From positions 1 to 10,933 of the forward strand of contig DGTD01000129.1 of NCBI GenBank assembly GCA_002396385.1: a stretch of 10,933 nucleotides of DNA, in the 5' to 3' direction. Made by a program: the position numbers and the translations under genes. Below, in pieces: positions 1-6,835 of this stretch. A model generated the notes under the pieces. It was not told the origin of the DNA. It saw only the letters and a list, made by a program, of their open reading frames with translations, and searched no databases. The stretch's first letter is position 1, and each line of letters starts with the position of its first letter. Source of the DNA: Bacteroidales bacterium UBA4345 (GTDB lineage: Bacteria > Bacteroidota > Bacteroidia > Bacteroidales > Paludibacteraceae).

Positions 1-1370
1 GTCTCGAAATAGATGTCGATGCGGCCGCCAAGGGTCGGGAACTCTATATTCGTGCGGTAGCCCGTGAAACTGATAATCAGGTAAACCATATTGCGGAAGT
101 TCGCCTCTATCAGTTTGGCGTCGTTGCTCTCGAATGGAATCTGGGCGATGATGTTCTGTATCTGCGCCATAAAGCCATCCACATCGTTTCTGCCAATGAG
201 TTCCCTCAACGCCACCAAGTCCCTGTTCAGCTGACCCGACTGTTTGCCGGTAAATTCCTTCATCAGATACTGGATAAAGCCGGACTCCACCTCCTCGTTC
301 GGGAAGCCTAGTTTGTAGAACAAACTGCCGTCGTAGTCTTTGATGGTTAGATATCCGCTCTGGTAGAGGGCGGCAAGAACGTTCTCCTCTCCGTTACCGA
401 ACGATTCCATATCTACTTTTGTCGCTATAACAGAGCCGTTGAACTGGGTCAGGTCAAAATCACCCATGCGCAGTATCCTCGCCAGGTAGGTCGGCGTGCC
501 GGTTGAGAACCACTTGTTTTCCAACACCCTGTTTTTCAGAGCGTCTAACAGGCTGAACGGATTATAGACACCGTCGGAGCAGGCACTGAAATGGTAGCCG
601 TCGTACTTGCGCTTCAACAGCGCGTACATATCTGTTTTACTGACTTGCAGTTTGTCAGCAAACGCCTGCACTTCTTCATCGAAACAGGCGTGCAACTCCG
701 CCTCGCTGATGCCGCACAACGTTGCGTAATGCTCACTCATGGATATATCCTCAAGGTTGTTGGCTGCACTGAAGATTCCCAACTTGCCGTAACGGGTCAC
801 TCCCGTCAGGAAGGCGAACTTGATGTAGGCGTCGGCACGCTTCAGCACGCCATAGAGGCCTTGCAGCAGCGACCGGTTGGCATCCTGCAAACCAGGGTTG
901 CCGATAGTGTCCGTCAAGGGTTTGTCGTATTCATCTACAAGAACTACCACCTTGCGCCCCGTCTTCTCGTATGCACGTTTTATCAAGCCCATGAAACGCA
1001 AACCGAACGACACTTCTGTTTCTTCCCTCCCGTATATAACTTCCTTTTCACTCAGGAAATCATCGAGAGTGGCACGGACGACATCACCGCTCGTGTAAGA
1101 TTCGCCAGAAAAATCCAGATGAAAGACCGGATACTCCGTCCAGTCCGTTTCCAGGCGTTCCAGGGCCAGGCCTTTGAACAGTTCCCGGCGACCTAGGAAA
1201 TAGGCTTCCAGTGTAGACGTCAGCAGGCTCTTACCAAAACGGCGCGGACGGCTCAGAAAATAGTATTCGCCAGACGAAACCAGCTTATAGACAAGCTCCG
1301 TCTTGTCTACGTACACATAACCGCCTTCTATTATTTTGTCAAATGACTGTATGCCGATCGGATATTTCAT
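1..1370 (-). CDS. AAA-ATPase-like / PD-(D/E)XK nuclease family protein, array copy A (3' end cut by window edge)
   Basis: Third transcribed copy of the tandem array. The visible part encodes residues 1-456 of an expected 516. The ATG at 1370 starts MKYPIGIQSFD as in the other copies, behind a strong Shine-Dalgarno at 1378-1385. The N-terminal part carries the degenerate P-loop RPRRFGKS (about 41-48) and the Walker B-like DEYDKPL (about 146-152), typical of the AAA-ATPase-like family (PF09820). The nuclease fold begins near the window edge: the first catalytic Asp (about 452, in GGRIDIYF) is visible, but the ExK pair lies outside. Comparison with copy B base by base shows no net indel and no stop codon, so the gene appears intact as far as seen. 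Differences include Lys242 to Gln and Asn222 to Ser relative to B. The molecular role of this family is not established as far as I know; ATP-dependent action on nucleic acid is inferred from the domains. Confidence 0.9.
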   Translation of the reverse strand, partial: MKYPIGIQSFDKIIEGGYVYVDKTELVYKLVSSGEYYFLSRPRRFGKSLLTSTLEAYFLGRRELFKGLALERLETDWTEYPVFHLDFSGESYTSGDVVRATLDDFLSEKEVIYGREETEVSFGLRFMGLIKRAYEKTGRKVVVLVDEYDKPLTDTIGNPGLQDANRSLLQGLYGVLKRADAYIKFAFLTGVTRYGKLGIFSAANNLEDISMSEHYATLCGISEAELHACFDEEVQAFADKLQVSKTDMYALLKRKYDGYHFSACSDGVYNPFSLLDALKNRVLENKWFSTGTPTYLARILRMGDFDLTQFNGSVIATKVDMESFGNGEENVLAALYQSGYLTIKDYDGSLFYKLGFPNEEVESGFIQYLMKEFTGKQSGQLNRDLVALRELIGRNDVDGFMAQIQNIIAQIPFESNDAKLIEANFRNMVYLIISFTGYRTNIEFPTLGGRIDIYFE

Positions 1371-1429
1371 CGCACTTCCTCCTTTGTTTCTGTAAAGATA
1401 GGGATAATTGGGGATTTCTTATCACACGT

Positions 1430-2980
1430 TTACTTCCCCACCACCCATTCGGTCAGGTTCCGCGCTGTGGTGCTGAAGTTGGCACCCACCTTCACAACAC
1501 GCTTGCCGGTGGCCGACACTTTTTCTGCGTATTTCTTATCGTCGATCTGTTCCAAGGCCGATAGTGCCGTAGCGTCGCGCTTGCACTCGATGATGTAGGC
1601 GCATTCTGATGTCTCGAAATAGATGTCGATGCGGCCACCAAGGGTCGGGAACTCTATATTCGTGCGGTAGCCCGTGAAACTGATAATCAGGTAAACCATA
1701 TTGCGGAAGTTCGCCTCTATCAGTTTGGCGTCGTTGCTCTCGAATGGAATCTGAGCGATGATGTTCTGTATCTGCGCCATAAAGCCATCCACATCGTTTC
1801 TGCCAATGAGTTCCCTCAACGCCACCAAGTCCCTGTTCAGCTGGCCCGACTGTTTGCCGGTAAATTCCTTCATCAGATACTGGATAAAGCCGGACTCCAC
1901 CTCCTCGTTCGGGAAACCTAACTTGTAGAACAAACTGCCGTCGTAGTCTTTGATGGTTAGATATCCGCTCTGGTAGAGGGCGGCAAGAACGTTCTCCTCT
2001 CCGTTACCGAACGATTCCATATCTACTTTTGTCGCTATAACAGAGCCGTTGAACTGGGTCAGGTCAAAATCACCCATGCGCAGTATCCTCGCCAGGTAGG
2101 TCGGCGTGCCGGTCGAGAACCACTTGTCTTCCAACACCCTGTTTTTCAGAGCGTCTAACAGGCTGAACGGATTATAGACACCGTCGGAGCACGCACTGAA
2201 ATGGTAGCCGTCGTACTTGCGCTTCAACAGCGCGTACATATCTGTTTTACTGACTTTCAGTTTGTCAGCAAACGCCTGCACTTCTTCATCGAAACAGGCG
2301 TGCAGCTCCGCCTCGTTGATGCCGCACAACGTTGCGTAATGCTCGCTCATGGATATGTCCTCAAGGTTGTTGGCTGCACTGAAAATTCCCAACTTGCCGT
2401 AACGGGTCACTCCCGTCAGGAAGGCGAACTTGATGTAGGCGTCGGCACGCTTCAGCACGCCATAGAGGCCTTGCAGCAGCGACCGGTTGGCATCCTGCAA
2501 ACCAGGGTTGCCGATGGTGTCGGTCAAGGGTTTGTCGTACTCATCTACAAGAACCACCACCTTGCGTCCCGTCTTCTCGTATGCACGTTTTATCAAGCCC
2601 ATGAAACGCAAACCGAACGACACTTCTGTTTCTTCCTTACCGTATATAACTTCCTTTTCACTCAGGAAATCATCGAGAGTGGCACGGACGACATCACCGC
2701 TCGTGTAAGATTCGCCAGAGAAATCGAGATGAAAAACCGGATACTCCGTCCAGTCCGTTTCCAGGCGTTCCAGGGCCAGGCCTTTGAACAGTTCCCGGCG
2801 GCCTAGGAAATAGGCTTCCAGTGTAGACGTCAGCAGGCTTTTACCAAAACGGCGCGGACGGCTCAGAAAATAGTATTCGCCAGACGAAACCAGCTTATAG
2901 ACAAGCTCCGTCTTGTCTACGTACACATAACCGCCTTCTATTATTTTGTCAAATGACTGTATGCCGATCGGATATTTCAT
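1430..2980 (-). CDS. AAA-ATPase-like / PD-(D/E)XK nuclease family protein, array copy B (complete)
   Basis: Complete 516-residue protein. Domains in order: an N-terminal AAA-ATPase-like domain (about 1-210; PF09820-type) and a C-terminal PD-(D/E)XK nuclease-superfamily domain (about 415-510; PF08011-type), joined by a helical middle. Visible motifs: VYVDKTEL at 19-26, the P-loop variant RPRRFGKSLL at 41-50 (no canonical first Gly), Walker B-like VVVLVDEYDKPL at 141-152, and a sensor-like FLTGVTR at 187-193. The nuclease motif has Asp452 in GGRIDIYF and Glu465/Lys467 in IIECK, followed by a conserved LEQIDDKKYAEK helix at 476-487. The catalytic set is therefore complete. There is no signal peptide, so it should be cytoplasmic. 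Spacing is 59 bp to the copy on either side, with the same orientation. The family is greatly expanded in Bacteroidetes; its biological function is unproven, with defence or mobile-element links being only suggestions. Confidence 0.93.
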   Translation of the reverse strand: MKYPIGIQSFDKIIEGGYVYVDKTELVYKLVSSGEYYFLSRPRRFGKSLLTSTLEAYFLGRRELFKGLALERLETDWTEYPVFHLDFSGESYTSGDVVRATLDDFLSEKEVIYGKEETEVSFGLRFMGLIKRAYEKTGRKVVVLVDEYDKPLTDTIGNPGLQDANRSLLQGLYGVLKRADAYIKFAFLTGVTRYGKLGIFSAANNLEDISMSEHYATLCGINEAELHACFDEEVQAFADKLKVSKTDMYALLKRKYDGYHFSACSDGVYNPFSLLDALKNRVLEDKWFSTGTPTYLARILRMGDFDLTQFNGSVIATKVDMESFGNGEENVLAALYQSGYLTIKDYDGSLFYKLGFPNEEVESGFIQYLMKEFTGKQSGQLNRDLVALRELIGRNDVDGFMAQIQNIIAQIPFESNDAKLIEANFRNMVYLIISFTGYRTNIEFPTLGGRIDIYFETSECAYIIECKRDATALSALEQIDDKKYAEKVSATGKRVVKVGANFSTTARNLTEWVVGK

Positions 2981-3039
2981 CGCTCTTCCTCCTTTGTTTC
3001 TGTAAAGATAGGGATTATTGGGGATTTCTTATCACACGT

Positions 3040-4590
3040 TTACTTCCCCACCACCCATTCGGTCAGGTTCCGCGCTGTGGTGCTGAAGTTGGCACCCACC
3101 TTCACAACACGCTTGCCGGTGGCCGACACTTTTTCTGCGTATTTCTTATCGTCGATCTGTTCCAAGGCCGATAGTGCCGTAGCGTCGCGCTTGCACTCGA
3201 TGATGTAGGCGCACTCGGCCGTCTCGAAATAGATGTCGATGCGGCCGCCAAGGGTCGGGAACTCTATATTCGTGCGGTAGCCCGTGAAACTGATAATCAG
3301 GTAAACCATATTGCGGAAGTTCGCCTCTATCAGTTTGGCGTCGTTGCTCTCGAATGGAATCTGGGCGATGATGTTCTGAATCTGCGCCATAAAGCCATCC
3401 ACATCGTTTCTGCCAATGAGTTCCCTCAACGCCACCAAGTCCCGGTTCAACTGGCCCGACTGTTTGCCGGAGAACTCCTTCATCAGATACTGGATAAAGC
3501 CCGACTCCACTTCCTCGTTCGGGAAGCCTAGTTTGTAGAACAAACTGCCGTCGTAGTCTTTGATGGTTAGATATCCGCTCTGGTAGAGGGCGGCAAGAAC
3601 GTTCTCCTCTCCGTTACCGAACGATTCCATATCTACTTTTGTCGCTATAACAGAGCCGTTGAACTGGGTCAGGTCAAAATCACCCATGCGCAGTATCCTC
3701 GCCAGATAGGTCGGCGTGCCGGTCGAGAACCACTTGTTTTCCAACACCCTGTTTTTCAGAGCGTCTAACAGGCTGAACGGATTATAGACACCGTCGGAGC
3801 AGGCACTAAAATGGTAGCCGTCGTACTTGCGCTTCAACAGTGCGTACATATCTGTTTTACTGACTTGCAGTTTGTCAGCAAACGCCTGCACTTCTTCATC
3901 GAAACAGGCGTGCAGCTCCGCCTCGTTGATGCCGCACAACGTTGCGTAATGCTCACTCATGGATATATCCTCAAGGTTGTTGGCGGCACTGAAGATTCCC
4001 AACTTGCCGTAACGGGTCACTCCCGTCAGGAAGGCGAACTTGATGTAGGCGTCGGCACGCTTCAGCACGCCATAGAGGCCTTGCAGCAGCGATCGGTTGG
4101 CATCCTGCAAACCAGGGTTGCCGATGGTGTCGGTCAAGGGTTTGTCGTACTCGTCGATAAGTATGACCACTTTTCGCCCCGTCTGTTCTTGAGCACGGAC
4201 TATCGCGCCATAAAAGCGTTCCCCATAGTTATTCTCGTTCGCATTCCGACCGTATTTTTTCTCCCAACTTTCTAAAGTAAGAGAAAGACGGGTATCTAAC
4301 GAAGCTGCTTCTGTATAATCAGCTCCTGAGAAATCGAGATGAAAGACCGGATACTCCGTCCAGTCCGTTTCCAGGCGTTCCATGACCAGGCCTTTGAACA
4401 GTTCTCGGCGGCCTAGGAAATAGGCCTCCAGCGTAGACGTCAGCAGACTCTTACCAAAACGGCGCGGACGGCTCAGAAAATAATACTTTCCTGAGTCTAC
4501 CAGACTATATATCAATTCGGTTTTGTCCACATAGACGTAACCGCCTGTGATTATCTCATCAAATGACTGTATGCCGATCGGATATTTCAT
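3040..4590 (-). CDS. AAA-ATPase-like / PD-(D/E)XK nuclease family protein, array copy C (complete, divergent N-terminal patches)
   Basis: First transcribed copy, 516 residues with the same domain plan as copy B: RPRRFGKS P-loop, VVILIDEYDKPL Walker B-like motif, and a complete D452/E465/K467 nuclease motif. The frame is open further upstream to an ATG at 4692, which would add 34 residues. I chose 4590 because it matches the start of A and B, has AAAGGAGG seven bases upstream, and because the longer start would lie inside the terminator hairpin of the preceding operon. From residue 147 to the end it differs from B at only four residues (K242Q, D285N, T374S, S458A), and residues 37-87 differ at two. 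Residues 11-36 and especially 88-146 are strongly different without any length change. This suggests recombination with a different family member, or a segment escaping homogenisation. Confidence 0.92.
   Translation of the reverse strand: MKYPIGIQSFDEIITGGYVYVDKTELIYSLVDSGKYYFLSRPRRFGKSLLTSTLEAYFLGRRELFKGLVMERLETDWTEYPVFHLDFSGADYTEAASLDTRLSLTLESWEKKYGRNANENNYGERFYGAIVRAQEQTGRKVVILIDEYDKPLTDTIGNPGLQDANRSLLQGLYGVLKRADAYIKFAFLTGVTRYGKLGIFSAANNLEDISMSEHYATLCGINEAELHACFDEEVQAFADKLQVSKTDMYALLKRKYDGYHFSACSDGVYNPFSLLDALKNRVLENKWFSTGTPTYLARILRMGDFDLTQFNGSVIATKVDMESFGNGEENVLAALYQSGYLTIKDYDGSLFYKLGFPNEEVESGFIQYLMKEFSGKQSGQLNRDLVALRELIGRNDVDGFMAQIQNIIAQIPFESNDAKLIEANFRNMVYLIISFTGYRTNIEFPTLGGRIDIYFETAECAYIIECKRDATALSALEQIDDKKYAEKVSATGKRVVKVGANFSTTARNLTEWVVGK
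4153..4327 (-). other. Divergent patch in array copy C (residues about 88-146)
   Basis: A stretch of about 175 bp in copy C is highly different from the matching segments of A (about 933-1107) and B (2543-2717), while flanking sequence is almost identical on both sides. The protein length of the segment is unchanged and landmarks such as RF and G at equivalent places are kept (GLRFMG in B, GERFYG in C), so it encodes a homologous but distinct version of the region just before the Walker B-like motif. This is the pattern expected from gene conversion or from a segment left out of homogenisation. Confidence 0.85.
4483..4558 (-). other. Second, shorter divergent patch in array copy C (residues about 11-36)
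   Basis: About 76 bp differ between copy C and copies A/B, bounded by near-identical sequence that includes the start codon region on one side and the P-loop on the other. The encoded peptides are homologous and equal in length (for example ELVYKLVSSGEYYF in B and ELIYSLVDSGKYYF in C). The patch flanks, and spares, the RPRRFGKS motif. Confidence 0.8.
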
Positions 4591-4597
4591 CGCTCTT

Positions 4598-4605
4598 CCT
4601 CCTTT
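4598..4605 (-). promoter_or_regulatory. Strong Shine-Dalgarno of array copy C (also at 2988-2995 for B and 1378-1385 for A)
   Basis: On the minus strand AAAGGAGG stands seven bases before the ATG at 4590, and the same motif with the same spacing precedes the ATGs of B and A. Such an SD core is notable because Bacteroidetes genes usually lack one; the downstream operon genes here do not show it. It settles the start codon of copy C at 4590 rather than 4692. Confidence 0.75.
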
Positions 4606-4612
4606 GTTTCTG

Positions 4613-4620
4613 TAAAGATA
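4613..4620 (-). promoter_or_regulatory. Possible Bacteroidetes-type -7 element in the array leader
   Basis: The minus strand reads TATCTTTA, which matches the Bacteroidetes -7 consensus TAnnTTTG except for the last base. It lies about 23 bases upstream of the start codon of copy C and is repeated in the leaders of A and B. No convincing TTTG -33 element is seen at the usual distance, so this is weak. The location after the operon terminator makes some promoter in this interval likely. Confidence 0.25.
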
Positions 4621-4662
4621 GGGATTATTGGGGAAAATATCGTTGTGGGAAGGTCTCCACAC

Positions 4663-4711
4663 AAAAGAAAAAGAAACTCCCACACAACACACCTATAGCG
4701 TTGTGTGGGAG
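4663..4711 (-). terminator. Rho-independent terminator of the secreted-protein operon
   Basis: The arms 4677-4688 and 4700-4711 form a perfect 12-bp stem (CTCCCACACAAC paired with GTTGTGTGGGAG) around an 11-base loop. On the minus strand the hairpin is followed by TTTCTTTTTCTTTT, a U-rich tail in RNA. It starts about 30 bases after the stop codon of the FN3 protein gene, the right place and strand to end that operon and to insulate it from the nuclease-family array. The opposite strand has no comparable T-run, so it is probably one-directional. Confidence 0.9.
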
Positions 4712-4740
4712 CTGATTATTTTATCAATACCAAATGTTTA

Positions 4741-6816
4741 TCAGAACTGAACTTTTTCAACTTCAGGTTCCGACATCTTTTCGGTAATTGGCAGCACCAT
4801 ATATTCATATTCGTGGCCCACATAAACCGACTTGTCAAAGTAACTGGTGTCGTTTCCTTTCACAGTTTTTACTATTTTGTAGTCACCTCCGTCTTCCTTA
4901 CGGAAGATTCGTACAAATTTTATCTGGCATCCACAACGGCTCCATTCTACAAAAATACCACCCTCTTTATGGTCTTTTACCAAACGGAGATTCTTTAAGC
5001 AGTGTTGACGAAGAATTTTAGTTTGGTACGGCACCATTTCTGCTACAGCCACATTTCCACTCTCGTCGTATATATTGAATTTATACGTTACCTTTTCGCC
5101 CACGAAAGCAACTGTATCCGCAAAAACACGAGATGTGGTTTTACCCGTCCATTGTTCAGCCAAGGTCCAAGTGGTATCTGGTAAAATTTTTCTATACAAG
5201 TCTACTTTAGCCACATCAATACTTGGACTATCGAACCAGGAGAACTGAAGACTATTGTCTTCGTTTTGTTTAATTTCATCAAAGACAATCAATGCTGGAG
5301 GTATGGTATCTGGCTTCATTAACTTGATGAACGGAGACAAACCACTGTGAGCATAGTTACCGCCAACAGCCTGTACCTTATAATAAATATCATTCGTCAA
5401 CGAGCCTAAGAACAACTTTGTAGTATACTTTGTTTCTTTCAATATAGTATCAGTACAACAAAGGAATTCAAATGTGCTATCGTTAGAAACAAAAACACGG
5501 TATCCCCTAATGTCATCCTCTGGGTTCTGATTCCACGTCAAAGTACAAATACCAGCAGAATCAATAACACCCTTCAAGCCTGTAGGTATTGAAGGAGGCA
5601 TCGTATCAGCAGGATATTTAAACACAATGTTACTATAACCCACCTGCCCCTCATCGCCATAAGCGGCTATACGGTAATAGTTGGTTTTAAACGGCTTTTT
5701 ATCAACAAACGAGAAAGTTTTCGGTGACAGACGTTTAGAGATGGCCTCAAAAGAATCAACACCAGTCACATGAAGATGTCTGGCACGTTGCACTTCAAAA
5801 GCTCTAATTTCTTGCTTGTCCGGATTATCAACCGTCCATGTGATTTCAGCCTCAACTTTATTATTAAACCTAATGGTATTCACCATCGGACGAACCGTGT
5901 ATCGGTCTACACATTTCTCAGTAACCACATTGCTTGGTTTACCAGTAAAGCCGAAACCACTTAAACCTACTATACGGTAATAGTATTTTTTCCCACACTC
6001 AGGCAAATCACTTCTATAAAAGATAGAGTCCTTGTCTACATCAGACATAGTAATATGAATAATAGGTCGTTCGTTCACCTTCTTAAAATGAATCCCGTCT
6101 TCACTACGTTCCAAATCGTATCCCGAATATGCCTCATCCATTTCAGGAGTCAAGAACCAACTGAATCTGACCGACTTATCGTTTCTAAGAGACTTCAGTT
6201 GTGAAACAGCAGGTAGTTCAGTTTTTTTATTGGTAGTAATTTTGGCAATTTCACAGTTCAACTTCAGCTTTTCGTTTTTAGGCCGCACTCTATATTCGTA
6301 CACCTGCTGTGTCTGCACTTTATCGTCCAAATAGTTCAAAGCAGCATACTTTGCAATATCCACACTAAATTCGGTGGAAAGCAAAAACATCGCATAGTAC
6401 AAAGACTTTGCCTGTGGATTGGCAGTCATTTGGCGGTATTCCTCTTTAAATGCGTCTAATGAATCTGGCATTTCCTGTTTAATTCGCTCCATTGTAAGAT
6501 CCTTATAAAGAATCATACTAAGGAGAGCCGCCTCCTTCGTCTTCTTTTCAAGATTAAAGATATCGCCAAAAGAGCCTTTTATTATAGGACTTAAAGTAGT
6601 CCAACCTTCCACAGAACCTGGTTGGCGTCTTTCTACCACAAAACCTTCTTCCACGCACTTTTGGTAAGTTTCTATATCTTTGGGATACCAACGTAAGAGC
6701 GTATTATAACCTGTATAATAGGCCTTTAAAACAATGTCGAACTTTTGCTGACTAAGACCGGCGAAAGCGTTGCACAAAAGGACAACAAATACAATTAGTT
6801 TATTAATATTTCGCAT
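4741..6816 (-). CDS. Secreted multidomain fibronectin type III protein
   Basis: 691 residues starting at the ATG at 6816. Residues 1-22 are a signal peptide (basic MRNINK, hydrophobic LIVFVVLL, then NAFAGLSQ); the Cys at 15 lacks a good lipobox context. The body is a chain of FN3 domains, recognised by the W..., Y.ver and Y.YrV pattern: about 203-302, 308-402, 405-503, 505-600 and 605-691. The linkers KYPADTMPPSIP and MKPDTIPPAL are typical FN3 joints. The N-terminal region (about 28-200) looks like another FN3 whose strands (LLRWYP, GFVVERR, then VYEYRVRP near 172-179) are separated by a helical stretch at about 85-160. No type IX secretion C-terminal domain, enzyme motif or anchor is seen. 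FN3 domains usually serve binding or spacing, so a structural or partner-binding role in the periplasm or at the surface is inferred. It follows the large secreted protein by 19 bp and is the last gene before the terminator. Confidence 0.88.
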   Translation of the reverse strand: MRNINKLIVFVVLLCNAFAGLSQQKFDIVLKAYYTGYNTLLRWYPKDIETYQKCVEEGFVVERRQPGSVEGWTTLSPIIKGSFGDIFNLEKKTKEAALLSMILYKDLTMERIKQEMPDSLDAFKEEYRQMTANPQAKSLYYAMFLLSTEFSVDIAKYAALNYLDDKVQTQQVYEYRVRPKNEKLKLNCEIAKITTNKKTELPAVSQLKSLRNDKSVRFSWFLTPEMDEAYSGYDLERSEDGIHFKKVNERPIIHITMSDVDKDSIFYRSDLPECGKKYYYRIVGLSGFGFTGKPSNVVTEKCVDRYTVRPMVNTIRFNNKVEAEITWTVDNPDKQEIRAFEVQRARHLHVTGVDSFEAISKRLSPKTFSFVDKKPFKTNYYRIAAYGDEGQVGYSNIVFKYPADTMPPSIPTGLKGVIDSAGICTLTWNQNPEDDIRGYRVFVSNDSTFEFLCCTDTILKETKYTTKLFLGSLTNDIYYKVQAVGGNYAHSGLSPFIKLMKPDTIPPALIVFDEIKQNEDNSLQFSWFDSPSIDVAKVDLYRKILPDTTWTLAEQWTGKTTSRVFADTVAFVGEKVTYKFNIYDESGNVAVAEMVPYQTKILRQHCLKNLRLVKDHKEGGIFVEWSRCGCQIKFVRIFRKEDGGDYKIVKTVKGNDTSYFDKSVYVGHEYEYMVLPITEKMSEPEVEKVQF

Positions 6817-6835
6817 TTCTCTATTTTATACAAAA

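Larger units (their letters stand above)
1..4634. repeat. Tandem array of three 1610-bp gene-sized direct repeats
   Basis: The same unit occurs at 3025-4634 (C), 1415-3024 (B) and up to 1414 (A, left end not seen). Start codons (4590, 2980, 1370) and stop codons (3040, 1430) are exactly 1610 bp apart, so no net indel separates the copies. Each unit consists of about 44 bp of leader, the 1551-bp gene and 15 bp of 3' flank. The right boundary is sharp: homology upstream of copy C ends at 4634, just after gggattattgggga, where copies A and B continue with the 3' flank of the preceding gene. Identity is very high by eye except for two patches in C. More copies may lie beyond position 1. Confidence 0.95.

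Noticed and set aside
591..4275. Long plus-strand open frames recurring at the same place in each array copy (591-1196, 2201-2806, 3811-4275)
   Set aside because: They are antisense shadows of the conserved nuclease-family gene, repeat only because the gene repeats, and in copy C the frame breaks within the divergent patch.
1..4634. Insertion sequence or composite transposon as the cause of the repeats
   Set aside because: No terminal inverted repeats, target duplications or transposase are seen; the repeats are direct and contain only the nuclease-family gene and short flanks.
4644..4661. Small imperfect palindrome (TGTGG...CCACA) upstream of copy C as an operator
   Set aside because: Only five base pairs with an eight-base gap and not repeated elsewhere in the window; could be chance.
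4591..4692. 34-residue N-terminal extension of array copy C starting at an ATG at 4692
   Set aside because: The extension overlaps the terminator hairpin, is absent from copies A and B, and the ATG at 4590 has a strong SD and the conserved MKYPIG start.
6772..6816. Lipoprotein signal at Cys15 of the FN3 protein
   Set aside because: The residues before the Cys (VVLL) do not form a lipobox with a small residue at -1; a normal signal peptidase I site near AFAGLSQ fits better.
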